A stretch of 64,000 bases of DNA from NCBI GenBank assembly GCA_958450325.1, contig OY288243.1, forward strand, positions 47,508,878 through 47,572,877, written 5' to 3'. Position 1 is the stretch's first letter. Each line of letters starts with the position of its first letter. Positions 1 through 10,798 of the stretch are shown one piece after another. This stretch comes from Agrostemma githago (Eukaryota; Streptophyta; Magnoliopsida; Caryophyllales; Caryophyllaceae). The notes beneath the pieces were generated by a model that did no database searches, was not told the origin of the DNA, and was given only the letters and a program-made list of their open reading frames with translations. The position numbers and the translations under genes were made by a program.

Positions 1-2530
1 ACGTGTTTGGTAGGATTTTTGGACGATCCCGAAGCCGACCAATATATCGTTGATTCAGACTTGGAGTAGAGGTAACGTCGATGTTACTCGGTATTTCAAG
101 ATTTTAATTGAGTATTTGCATGTATATATTTTTATATTTTATTTTGGCAATATATGTATGTCACGAATTCTGGAAAAAATTTTAAAGTTGAAATTTTGCA
201 TGTTTCGATATTTTTATCGCTTTTACGAGATTAACGATTAAATTGTTATATTAATTTGTAAAATCGTAATAATCGGCCTAAACATGTAATATATGTTTAT
301 ATTCTGGAAAAATGTTGTTTTTGATGATTTTTAGTAATTTAGTATTTTTTCTGATATCTTTGATATCGATTATTGAATTATTATCGTTTTCGAACAAAAA
401 CGATTAAAAACCAATTTTTAGTTCTAGTACTTAAACATTTTATTTTAATCTGATTTTTGCCGTGGTGAAACTTTCTGGTGAATTAGAATTTTCTGAATTT
501 TTTCATAATTTTTCGGAATTGTTAAATGGATGAATTAATTAATCACTTTAAATCATCGTTTATCGTTAAAACCGTGTTTGTTGTTTAAATTCTCGATTTC
601 TGGTCTTTAGTTTAATTCTGGAAAAAATTATGATTCGGATGATTTCATATTAAAATGTATTATTATGATTTTAGTGCCTTAATAAAATGTTAGGAACGAT
701 AGGTTTATAAATAAAATCGTTAATTGCGAAAACGGGTTTAAATGACGGTTTTGTTGAAATTTGTTGATCTGGATTTTGGAAAAATCTGGAAAAAATTTAT
801 ATTCTGTAAAATCAGGATTTTAAAGTATAATAATAATTTTTGGATATTAATACTTAAATCGTTTTGTAATTACTATTTTTATTAATCGTTATTGTCGAGA
901 TTGGACGATTAACGAGAAAACGCTTTAAAAACCGAGTTTTTAGAATTCTGGAAATTTTCTTTTCTGGACAGAATGTCCATAAATATAATTTAACTATTTT
1001 ACGTAATTTTTGTACTATTTATTATAGTCTTTAATTAATAAATATTGATTTCGGACAAGTTGTGATTTATCGCTAAATTGCTTCGTCTTACCTAAAAGAA
1101 TTATTTTTCCAGCAATTTTGAAAGTATTTAAATCTGAAACTTTAGGAGTTAAATCATCCCTTAACATACTCTAAATATATTTGTTGGTTTAATTAAATAA
1201 AGACGTTCAAGTATTTAATTTAGTATTTGCCGTAAAATCCTATTTATAATTTTATCGTCGAAACTAATAATAATTAGGGAATTTTAGCTTTATAACTTTC
1301 GAAAACACCCTAATTAGTATTATTAAATATTTTTTTTAGATGTCTCTAATCATTTTATAACACTTGTACGATATTTTAATAATTTCATAAAATCAAATGT
1401 TCTTACTTTAATAATTAATATCGTTAAGGCCGAAAGTATTAGTTTTATAAATCTATATCGTTTACTAAAATGTGGCATTAGTATGAACTAATATTTTCAC
1501 TACTTTGATATGATGCTATTTTTAGTAAAGTTTCTAAAAATAGAAGTTTCCTAAAATAGAAAGTTTCCTCTTTTAGAATATAAATGTTTACTTCTTTTAT
1601 CCTCATATTGTTTATGATGAATACATCTTTTAAATATCGATAATGGTTTGTTTTGGAGTTATGGAATAAGGACAAGTGTGGGGTTAGAGTAATATAGTCT
1701 GGGATGTACGTTTTGCCATCAACTGTAAGGCTGGTGTGTCTTTATGGGGCGCATTGGTTGTTGAACTGAGCATGGTTTGTGTTCAGGAGAGTGTATATTT
1801 ACCTTAAACTTAGATATCGCATCGTATAAGTCGCGTCGGGTTGAACTGGGTATGGTTTGTATTCAGGAGGGGTGTGCATTACTTAAGCCAGGACCTCGCT
1901 GCACGCAGTCCTGTTATGGTTGAGTTGCCTAGTTAGAGACCAAAGTCTAATTTGTTTTGACTAAGTTCTCGAAACTAGTTTTTAGTATTATCCTAGTGAA
2001 AGTCTAGATTTTACATTAATCCTATCCATAACGCCATTTTGATTATTTTATTTATTATCGATATAAATTGGCGCAGGTCGACAAATATCTTTATGTGTCT
2101 TCGGAAACCCCTTTTGAATAATTTGTTCGACGCTAAACCTTATTTTAATATGATGTTTTACTGTTTTCCATTTTTACTATTTTTCCTATATTAGTAATTA
2201 CTGTTTTAAAATCCTGTTATACGGCTGGGAGAACGTTGACGTTGCTCCCCACTGATTGTGGCTGTTATGTTTTAACATGGCAGGTATACGTGTTTATTTT
2301 CCGGTGGGTGTGGGCTAGCGAGCAGTCTTGGATCCTGCTGATCTTTTAATAATCATGTTTTAAGGATTGTTTAACCTCTTTATGGATTGTTTTAAATTTT
2401 AGCCATTTTTATGTATGGCGCATGTTTGACTTTACCAATTTAATTTATTAAGACATAGTTCTGTGTGTTTTAATCCCGACTCTACAGTGTTTCCGCCACT
2501 GTATCGCGCTAGAATTTTTAGGGGATTACA
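1..2530 (+). repeat. 5' LTR (partial) of the Tekay-type element
   Basis: This AT-rich sequence matches 8270-10798 nearly base for base and ends in GGGGATTACA directly before the primer site. It lacks about its first 970 bases. Near its 3' end it carries a block at 2223-2262 and a hairpin at 2483-2503 that are also present in two other, otherwise divergent Tekay LTRs of this window. Short ORFs inside it have no coding character. Confidence 0.95.
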
Positions 2531-2532
2531 GT

Positions 2533-2544
2533 TGGTATCAGAGC
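2533..2544 (+). other. Primer binding site, tRNA-iMet type
   Basis: TGGTATCAGAGC lies two bases after the 5' LTR. It is the standard primer site complementary to the 3' end of plant initiator methionine tRNA, used to start minus-strand DNA synthesis. Confidence 0.9.
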
Positions 2545-2725
2545 ATCACTGCTCCCGACGCTTACACACCTGAAATTAGGAAAAAATACCAGTAAATTAT
2601 CTAAATAGTAAATAAGGATATTATTAGAAATGGGTAGAAACAGATAAGGACTTAACTGTTAAGATTGTCTGTTCCTGAACTCGATGATTAGCATTGATTT
2701 TATGTTGTTATTTGTGAACTTCAAG

Positions 2726-5515
2726 ATGGCCGGAAGAGGTAACCGAAACAACAACAACAACAACAACCGCAACAACAACAACAACAATGATCAAGGAGGT
2801 ATCGAAGCTCTGGCTGACACGCTACGCAATATAGCGCAGGCTATGAACGAGATGAACAACCGGAACCAGCAGAGGCCCTTCAACTTCTCTCACGCTGCTG
2901 AAGGAATGGCTAAAAGCAGATTGGACTATTATGACGGTTCCGTGGACCCTAAAGTCATGAACCGTTGGTTTCGAGTGATGGAAAGACAGTTTGGAATTTA
3001 CTCCGCCCCCGAGGATCAGAAGGTGGGCCTAGCTGTGTTGTACTTGTCAGACGATGCAGACAGATGGTGGAGCCAGGTTGGCCCGACTGCTCTTCAGACT
3101 CCAGGGTTCAACTGGACTCAGTTCAAGGCTCTCTTAGAGCAGAGATTTTATCCCGAAGAGCTGAGGCGTCAGAGGATGACTGAATTCAACACTTTAAGCC
3201 AGAATACCATGTCAGTTGAAGCTTACACCACTCGGTTTCACTTTCTGGCGAATTATGCTGGAGATCTGTTACCCAATGAGAATTCCCGAGCTTTCTTTTA
3301 TCGAGGAGGACTTCGAGCCGATATCACTCTCAACATGCCCCGGAGTCTCTCAACTGTTAATGAGCTTTATAATGCCGCGCTATACGCGGAATCTTCGATT
3401 GAGCGGGTGAAATCTATGAACCCATCATCTGGTTATAAAAGACCTTTCACCCATTCAGGGAATAACTCTTCATCTTCTTCTAAGAAGTTCAACTCTGGAG
3501 GTCTGGATTACTTTTCCTTTCTCTTCTTCTTCTACTTTCTTTCCTCTAAATTTCTGACTCTACTGTATGCTATTACAGGTAGTGGTTTCAAGAAAAACAA
3601 TTTCAACTCGAAGCCCAACAACAAGAAGGATTCTAACTGTTTCAAATGCAAGAAGGCCTATCATCCGGGTTTGACTTGTGAGGGTAACCCTATTACCTGT
3701 TTCCACTGTGGGGAAGTGGGACATCGTTCTACCTACTGCCCAAAGAAAGCAACAACCAATACCGCTACTGCAGCTGGCGCTGTCTCTACTTCTGCTCCTC
3801 GTAAGGGACGCATCTTTGTGATGAGCCGTGCCGACGCTGAGGCTAATCCTGATGTGGTTACGGGTATGTTTCTGATTTCTTGTGTTAGTGCTTATATATT
3901 ATTTGATACCGGCGCTTCCACGTCTGTAATATCTTCTACTCTGGCTCCAAAACTATCCTTAACCCCCTGTCTAGCTGAGCCTATAGCTATTTCCCTCCCT
4001 TCTGGTGAAGTCGTTGACTGTTCTAAAGCTTATCAGAATGTACCTATTCTCTTTGCTGGTACTATTCTTCCTTCTACTCTCCTTGAGTTTCCTCTCGCTG
4101 AGTTCGACGTTATTTTGGGAATGGACTGGTTAGCTCAGTATGATGCAAGATTTCAGTGTCGAGATCAGAAGATTTCTCTGAAGACCCCCGAAGGTGTTCG
4201 AGTGACTTACCGTGGTGGTCGAAGACAGAAGGGTATCAAGATTATTTCTGCCATGAAGGCTATCAGAATGCAGAGAAAAGGTTGCCAAGCATTTCTATGT
4301 ACGGTAACTGTAACTGCTGAACTCCCCAAGCTCGAAGAGGTGCGCATAGTGTGTGATTATGCAGATGTATTTCCTGAGGAGTTACCAGGTATCCCACCCG
4401 AACGAGATGTGGAATTCACTATTGAACTCGTGCCTGGTACAGGCCCAATCGCCAAAGCACCTTACAGAATGGCTCCTGCTGAGTTGCAAGAGCTACGCAA
4501 GCAATTGGATGAAATGATTGAGAAAGATTTCATTCGTCCAAGTTCTTCCCCTTGGGGCGCTCCTGTACTTTTTGTCAAGAAGAAAGATGGTTCAATGCGC
4601 CTGTGTATTGATTATCGTGATCTCAACAAGGTTACGATCAAGAACAAATATTCCCTGCCCAGAATTGATGATCTCTTTGATCAACTTAAGGGTGCTTCCG
4701 TATTTTCCAAGATCGATCTAAGGTCTGGATATCACCAAATTCCCGTCCGTGAATCAGACATTCCTAAGACGGCTTTCAGTTCGAGGTATGGACATTATGA
4801 ATTCAAAGTCATGCCTTTTGGACTAACCAATGCTCCTGCTGTTTTTATGGATCAGATGAACAGAACTTTCAGGGAGTATTTGGATCAGTGTGTTGTTGTC
4901 TTTATTGATGACATCCTGATTTATTCCAAGTCAGAGGTTGATCATGCAGAACATCTCAAGGTTATTCTTGGCATCCTACGAGATCAGAAGTGGTATGCTA
5001 AGTTTTCCAAGTGTGAGTTCTGGCTTTTCGAGGTAGCTTTTCTGGGTCATGTTATCACAAAGGAAGGTATTAAGGTTGACCCTGCTAAGATTTCAGCTAT
5101 CGAGAGCTGGGCAAGTCCCAAAGATGTTGGCGAGATCCGAAGTTTCCTAGGTCTTGCCGGCTATTATCGAAGGTTTGTGCAAGACTTTTCTAAGTTAGCA
5201 CGACCTATGACTCAATTACTCAAGAAAGAGAATAAGTTTCTGTGGAGTCAAGCTTGTGAAGATGCTTTTTCTGAGCTCAAGAGAAAGCTCACCTCTGCTC
5301 CTATCCTGACCCTACCTGAAGAAGGCGTTGGATTTGATGTGTACTGTGACGCTTCTAAGAATGGTTTGGGTTGTGTCCTTATGCAGAACGGTAAGGTGAT
5401 CGCTTATGCCTCTAGACAGTTGAAAATTCATGAGGTGAATTACCCTACCCACGACTTGGAGTTAGCAGCTGTGGTGCATGCCTTGAAGGTTTGGAGGCAT
5501 ATTTGTACGGAGTAA
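2726..5515 (+). CDS. Gag-protease-reverse transcriptase-RNase H (first part of pol), Tekay type
   Basis: This encodes the capsid and enzyme polyprotein of the retroelement. I place the start at the ATG at 2726, which opens an Asn-rich leader; an in-frame ATG at 2684 is also possible. In order: a gag capsid region (about 2880-3420); a pyrimidine-rich, possibly intronic stretch (3501-3578); two C-x2-C-x4-H-x4-C zinc knuckles (3638-3679 and 3698-3739); an aspartic protease with DTG at 3905; reverse transcriptase (about 4440-5010) with the active-site motif FIDD at 4901; and the start of RNase H (YCDAS near 5340). The frame ends early at TAA 5513-5515, because a base appears to be missing near 5497-5502 relative to related elements. 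RNase H continues in another frame at 5491. Confidence 0.9.
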   Translation: MAGRGNRNNNNNNNRNNNNNNDQGGIEALADTLRNIAQAMNEMNNRNQQRPFNFSHAAEGMAKSRLDYYDGSVDPKVMNRWFRVMERQFGIYSAPEDQKVGLAVLYLSDDADRWWSQVGPTALQTPGFNWTQFKALLEQRFYPEELRRQRMTEFNTLSQNTMSVEAYTTRFHFLANYAGDLLPNENSRAFFYRGGLRADITLNMPRSLSTVNELYNAALYAESSIERVKSMNPSSGYKRPFTHSGNNSSSSSKKFNSGGLDYFSFLFFFYFLSSKFLTLLYAITGSGFKKNNFNSKPNNKKDSNCFKCKKAYHPGLTCEGNPITCFHCGEVGHRSTYCPKKATTNTATAAGAVSTSAPRKGRIFVMSRADAEANPDVVTGMFLISCVSAYILFDTGASTSVISSTLAPKLSLTPCLAEPIAISLPSGEVVDCSKAYQNVPILFAGTILPSTLLEFPLAEFDVILGMDWLAQYDARFQCRDQKISLKTPEGVRVTYRGGRRQKGIKIISAMKAIRMQRKGCQAFLCTVTVTAELPKLEEVRIVCDYADVFPEELPGIPPERDVEFTIELVPGTGPIAKAPYRMAPAELQELRKQLDEMIEKDFIRPSSSPWGAPVLFVKKKDGSMRLCIDYRDLNKVTIKNKYSLPRIDDLFDQLKGASVFSKIDLRSGYHQIPVRESDIPKTAFSSRYGHYEFKVMPFGLTNAPAVFMDQMNRTFREYLDQCVVVFIDDILIYSKSEVDHAEHLKVILGILRDQKWYAKFSKCEFWLFEVAFLGHVITKEGIKVDPAKISAIESWASPKDVGEIRSFLGLAGYYRRFVQDFSKLARPMTQLLKKENKFLWSQACEDAFSELKRKLTSAPILTLPEEGVGFDVYCDASKNGLGCVLMQNGKVIAYASRQLKIHEVNYPTHDLELAAVVHALKVWRHICTE
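3501..3578 (+). other. Candidate 78-bp in-frame intron within gag
   Basis: The stretch begins GT after GGAG and ends TTACAG before GTAGTGG. It is very pyrimidine-rich and has a plant-like branch site CTGAC at 3554-3558, 20 bases before the AG. It is 78 bases long (26 codons) and contains no stop, so both spliced and unspliced RNA keep the gag frame. If translated, it inserts a hydrophobic Phe/Leu/Tyr-rich segment between the capsid and the zinc knuckles, which is unusual for Gag. Splicing is inferred. Confidence 0.5.
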
Positions 5516-7179
5516 GATGCAAGGTTCACACTGACCATAAGAGTCTGCGATATCTCTTCACGCAGAAAGATCTGAATGCGAGACAGAGACGCTGGATCGA
5601 GTTAGTGAATGACTATGACCTTGAATTGGTGTATTGTGAGGGAAAGGCTAACGTGGTTGCTGACAGGAAGATCCTTCATTCCTTGTCTCCGTGTTCTAGC
5701 TTGCCTGAGAAGTTGTCCCGAGATTTTGCCAAGATGTCTATTGATGTTGTGGATGAAGATTATGATGGTCGCCTGTATGCCCTTGTTGCTGAACCAACTC
5801 TTTTCCGTGAGATTCGTGAGAAGCAGTTGGATGACCCTTTTGTGGCTGGCATCCGAGAAAAGATGAATCTTGGTAAGGCTCTAGATTTTTCTGTGGATTC
5901 CAGTGGAGCACTGAAATTTAAGAACCGCTGGGTTGTCCCTGGTGATGCTGAGGTGAGAAAGCAGGTTCTAACCGAAGCACATAAGACGAGGTACTCTATT
6001 CATCCTGGTGGTGACAAGATGTATCGGGATTTGAAGCTCCATTTCTGGAGGCCTCATATGAGAGAGGACATTGCAGAGTTTGTAGGTAAGTGCTTGACTT
6101 GTCAGCAGGTGAAGTTCGAGCACAAGAAGCCTGGAGGTTTGCTACAACCACTCCCTGTTCCAGAGTGGAAATGGCAGTGCATATCGATGGATTTTGTGAT
6201 GGCTTTACCTAGAACCGTGAATGGTAGAAACGGTATTTGGGTTATTGTGGACCGCTTGACCAAATGTGCACGATTCGTCCCAATTCGCGATACTTGGAGT
6301 TTGGAGAAGCTCGCAGAAGTGTATATTGCCGAGATCGTCCGTCATCACGGTGTACCGCTCGAGATTGTTTCGGATCGAGACCCGAGGTTCTGCTCTAAAT
6401 TTTGGAAGGCTTTGCAAGATGCTTTGGGAAGCAAGTTATTGATGAGTACCGCTTTCCATGCTGCTACAGATGGACAGTCCGAGAGAACAATCCAAACTTT
6501 GGAGGATATGTTGCGGGCTTGTGCCTTGGATTTCCAAGAGAGTTGGATCCGACATCTTCCATTGGTAGAGTTTTCCTATAACAACAGCTACCATGCTTCT
6601 ATTAAGATGTCCCCGTTTGAAGCACTTTATGGTCGAAAGTGCCGTAGTCCCGTCTGTTGGGATGTTCCCGGTGAAGTAAAGATTTTGGGCCCGGATTTGT
6701 TGGCTCAGACTATTGACGTTGTGAATGTGGTCCGATCTAGGATGAAGTCTGCCCAGGATCGACAGAAGTCGTATGCTGATGTTCGTCGCCGACCTTTGGA
6801 GTTTTCGGTTGGTGATCTGGTGTTCCTGAAGGTATCACCTATGAAAGGGGTGAAACGGTTTGGGATTAAGGGCAAGCTCAGCCCTAAGTTCGTTGGCCCA
6901 TACCCTGTGATCGAGAGAGTGGGCGAAGTTGCTTATAAACTGGAATTGCCTGCATCCATGGGTAAGGTTCACGATGTATTTCATGTTTCTCAGTTAAGGA
7001 AATATGTTAGTGATCCCGAGCACGTGTTGGAGCCCGAGATTGTGGATCTCGAGCCGGATTTGACTTATGAAGAAAGGCCGGTGAAGATCACTGATCGCCG
7101 CGAGAAGCGTTTAAGGAACAAAGTTGTACCTCTGGTGAAGGTTTTGTGGCGCTGTAATCGGTTTGAGGAAGAAACATGA
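5491..7179 (+). CDS. RNase H end, integrase and chromodomain-like tail (second part of pol)
   Basis: This frame continues pol after the break near 5500 and is not an independent gene; its listed first codon is TTG. It contains the end of RNase H (TDHKSL), which has lost about three residues after the VAD motif. Next is an integrase with an H-H-C-C zinc finger (about 5979-6110) and a catalytic D, D-35-E triad: Asp near 6188, Asp in SDRD near 6370, and Glu 36 residues later in DGQSE. A GPY-like integrase tail and a chromodomain-like segment (about 7070-7220) follow, as in Tekay elements, where it is thought to guide insertion into heterochromatin. A TGA at 7177-7179 replaces an expected Trp codon. 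The frame reads on to TAA at 7225-7227, so only about 15 terminal residues would be lost. Confidence 0.9.
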   Translation: MEAYLYGVRCKVHTDHKSLRYLFTQKDLNARQRRWIELVNDYDLELVYCEGKANVVADRKILHSLSPCSSLPEKLSRDFAKMSIDVVDEDYDGRLYALVAEPTLFREIREKQLDDPFVAGIREKMNLGKALDFSVDSSGALKFKNRWVVPGDAEVRKQVLTEAHKTRYSIHPGGDKMYRDLKLHFWRPHMREDIAEFVGKCLTCQQVKFEHKKPGGLLQPLPVPEWKWQCISMDFVMALPRTVNGRNGIWVIVDRLTKCARFVPIRDTWSLEKLAEVYIAEIVRHHGVPLEIVSDRDPRFCSKFWKALQDALGSKLLMSTAFHAATDGQSERTIQTLEDMLRACALDFQESWIRHLPLVEFSYNNSYHASIKMSPFEALYGRKCRSPVCWDVPGEVKILGPDLLAQTIDVVNVVRSRMKSAQDRQKSYADVRRRPLEFSVGDLVFLKVSPMKGVKRFGIKGKLSPKFVGPYPVIERVGEVAYKLELPASMGKVHDVFHVSQLRKYVSDPEHVLEPEIVDLEPDLTYEERPVKITDRREKRLRNKVVPLVKVLWRCNRFEEET

Positions 7180-7284
7180 GAAACCGAGTCTTCGATGCGA
7201 GCTAAGCATCCTCAACTCTTCGAGTAAGGTAAACCTCGATTTCCTATCTGCTTATTCTTAGTTTCGAGGACGAAACTTTCTTTT

Positions 7285-7296
7285 AGTGGGGAGGAT
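7285..7296 (+). other. Polypurine tract
   Basis: AGTGGGGAGGAT stands directly before the 3' LTR, where plus-strand DNA synthesis is primed. It follows a short spacer after the pol frame. Confidence 0.85.
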
Positions 7297-10200
7297 TGTA
7301 ACACCCGCTATTTTTTTTCCTAAGCATTTTATTCTTTCTGTTAGGACTTCGTCTTAACTCTGTCACTTTTGGCCTCATATTTTATCATTTTACTAAGCTT
7401 TATTTTAATTTTTGAGTTTAATAATTTCTATTTTTAATTTTAAAGATTTAAAATTCTTTTAAATCCATTTATTTGGTTTCTTCGTAAACTAAGTAATTTT
7501 TCCGCGAGGAATTCTATTTCTCTCCGAATTGACATTTTTAAGCTTGGATTTAAGTTATTCCTTTTTCCTAAAAATGTTTGAATACGTTTATGGAATATTT
7601 TCTACTAAGATATATTTTAGTTACTAAAAACAAGCCATTTATGATTTTATTACGAAGCTTCGCGAATAATTATTTTCTTACGCGAGGTTACTCGAATTAC
7701 TTTGAAATGCCTTTAACTATTTTACGATTATACTTTTTATCAACTTATAAATTATTTGAGACTGTTTTCTCACATTTTGGACCAACTAAGCTCTTGGTCA
7801 CAAGTTTTATTACGTTTTATTTAGACGTTTCATTTTATCACGTTAAAACGTAATCATAAGATAAATCATTTTCATTCATTGTAGCATTTATGTCAAAACT
7901 TTTCTTACTCCCTCTCTTATCCTTTTGGCCGGCCAACTTTAGGTCTAGATACACTTTGGATTCCTCATTTTGAAACTTTAATTTCATTCTTACTCCTTTA
8001 AGTGTAGTAACCTCCATCTCCTTCTTTACTTTACATTCATTTTTGCATTACCAAAAATATTCATCACTTCTTTCTTCTTTCTTTTGGCCGTGTACTCCTT
8101 ACCCTCCTTAGGCTGATTTTTGCTCCATTTCAAGTCCCAATCGCATCATTTTATCGTCATAATAATCCTCTTTTCGATTCCTTCGTTAAGGTATTAATCG
8201 ACGTCATTTTCGATCAATTTTTACCCTGTTTTTTATTAGTTTTCTCATGGTATTTTCCTGCCATGATTTACGTGTTTGGTAGGATTTTTGGACGATCCCG
8301 AAGCCGACCAATATATCGTTGATTCAGACTTGGAGTAGAGGTAACGTCGATGTTACTCGGTATTTCAAGATTTTAATTGAGTATTTGCATGTATATATTT
8401 TTATATTTTATTTTGGCAATATATGTATGTCACGAATTCTGGAAAAAATTTTAAAGTTGAAATTTTGCATGTTTCGATATTTTTATCGCTTTTACGAGAT
8501 TAACGATTAAATTGTTATATTAATTTGTAAAATCGTAATAATCGGCCTAAACATGTAATATATGTTTATATTCTGGAAAAATGTTGTTTTTGATGATTTT
8601 TAGTAATTTAGTATTTTTTCTGATATCTTTGATATCGATTATTGAATTATTATCGTTTTCGAACAAAAACGATTAAAAACCAATTTTTAGTTCTAGTACT
8701 TAAACATTTTATTTTAATCTGATTTTTGCCGTGGTGAAACTTTCTGGTGAATTAGAATTTTCTGAATTTTTTCATAATTTTTCGGAATTGTTAAATGGAT
8801 GAATTAATTAATCACTTTAAATCATCGTTTATCGTTAAAACCGTGTTTGTTGTTTAAATTCTCGATTTCTGGTCTTTAGTTTAATTCTGGAAAAAATTAT
8901 GATTCGGATGATTTCATATTAAAATGTATTATTATGATTTTAGTGCCTTAATAAAATGTTAGGAACGATAGGTTTATAAATAAAATCGTTAATTGCGAAA
9001 ACGGGTTTAAATGACGGTTTTGTTGAAATTTGTTGATCTGGATTTTGGAAAAATCTGGAAAAAATTTATATTCTTTAAAATCAGGATTTTAAAGTGTAAT
9101 AATAATTTTTGGATATTAATACTTAAATCGTTTTGTAATTACTATTTTTATTAATCGTTATTGTCGAGATTGGACGATTAACGAGAAAACGCTTTAAAAA
9201 CCGAGTTTTTAGAATTCTGGAAATTTTCTTTTCTGGACAGAATGTCCATAAATATAATTTAACTATTTTACGTAATTTTTGTACTATTTATTATAGTCTT
9301 TAATTAATAAATATTGATTTCGGACAAGTTGTGATTTATCGCTAAATTGCTTCGTCTTACCTAAAAGAATTATTTTTCCAGCAATTTTGAAAGTATTTAA
9401 ATCTGAAACTTTAGGAGTTAAATCATCCCTTAACATACTCTAAATATATTTGTTGGTTTAATTAAATAAAGACGTTCAAGTATTTAATTTAGTATTTGCC
9501 GTAAAATCCTATTTATAATTTTATCGTCGAAACTAATAATAATTAGGGAATTTTAGCTTTATAACTTTCGAAAACACCCTAATTAGTATTATTAAATATT
9601 TTTTTTAGATGTCTCTAATCATTTTATAACACTTGTACGATATTTTAATAATTTCATAAAATCAAATGTTCTTACTTTAATAATTAATATCGTTAAGGCC
9701 GAAAGTATTAGTTTTATAAATCTATATCGTTTACTAAAATGTGGCATTAGTATGAACTAATATTTTCACTACTTTGATATGATGCTATTTTTAGTAAAGT
9801 TTCTAAAAATAGAAGTTTCCTAAAATAGAAAGTTTCCTCTTTTAGAATATAAATGTTTACTTCTTTTATCCTCATATTGTTTATGATGAATACATCTTTT
9901 AAATATCGATAATGGTTTGTTTTGGAGTTATGGAATAAGGACAAGTGTGGGTTTAGAGTAATATAGTCTGGGATGTACGTTTTGCCATCAACTGTAAGGC
10001 TGGTGTGTCTTTATGGGGCGCATTGGTTGTTGAACTGAGCATGGTTTGTGTTCAGGAGAGTGTATATTTACCTTAAACTTAGATATCGCATCGTATAAGT
10101 CGCGTCGGGTTGAACTGGGTATGGTTTGTATCCAGGAGGGGTGTCATTACTTAAGCCAGGACCTCGCTGCACGCAGTCCTGTTATGGTTGAGTTGCCTAG

Positions 10201-10798
10201 TTAGAGACCAAAGTCTAATTTGTTTTGACTAAGTTCTCGAAACTAGTTTTTAGTATTATCCTAGTGAAAGTCTAGATTCTACATTAATCCTATCCATAAC
10301 GCCATTTTGATTATTTTATTTATTATCGATATAAATTGGCGCAGGTCGGCAAATATCTTTATGTGTCTTCGGAAACCCCTTTTGAATAATTTGTTCGACG
10401 CTAAACCTTATTTTAATATGATGTTTTACCGTTTTCCATTTTTACTATTTTTCCTATATTAGTAATTACTGTTTTAAAATCCTGTTATACGGCTGGGAGA
10501 ACGTTGACGTTGCTCCCCACTGATTGTGGCTGTTATGTTTTAACATGGCGGGTATACGTGTTTATTTTCCGGTGGGTGTGGGCTAGCGAGCAGTCTTGGA
10601 TCCTGCTGATCTTTTAATAATCATGTTTTAAGGATTGTTTAACCTCTTTATGGATTGTTTTAAATTTTAGCCATTTTTATGTATGGCGCATGTTTGACTT
10701 TACCAATTTAATTTATTAAGACATAGTTCTGTGTGTTTTAATCCCGACTCTACAGTGTTTCCGCCACTGTATCGCGCTAGAATTTTTAGGGGATTACA
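7297..10798 (+). repeat. 3' LTR of the Tekay-type element
   Basis: This 3502 bp LTR begins TGTAACACCC and ends GGGATTACA. From 8270 on it matches bases 1-2530. It carries the conserved block at 10491-10530 and the hairpin at 10751-10771. AGACC follows, then satellite-like array sequence. Confidence 0.95.

Larger units (their letters stand above)
1..10798 (+). mobile_element. Ty3/gypsy chromovirus, Tekay type, 5' end outside window
   Basis: Bases 1-2530 recur at 8270-10798 as direct LTRs. Between them lie a tRNA-iMet primer site, a gag-pol region, a polypurine tract and the 3' LTR. The 3' LTR is 3502 bp, so the 5' LTR should start about 970 bp left of the window. By eye the visible LTR overlap differs at about nine places, so the insertion looks recent. 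The base pairs after the element (AGACC, then array sequence) show that it inserted into the satellite-like array at 10799; AGACC is the expected target duplication, but its left copy is outside the window. The integrase tail carries a chromodomain-like segment typical of Tekay/Del elements. Two lesions in pol make this copy unlikely to be autonomous. Confidence 0.95.

Noticed and set aside
50..241. Small ORFs within the Tekay LTRs (also 1478-1675, 8319-8510, 9747-9944)
   Set aside because: They are present in both LTRs only because the LTRs are copies; AT-rich and without domains.
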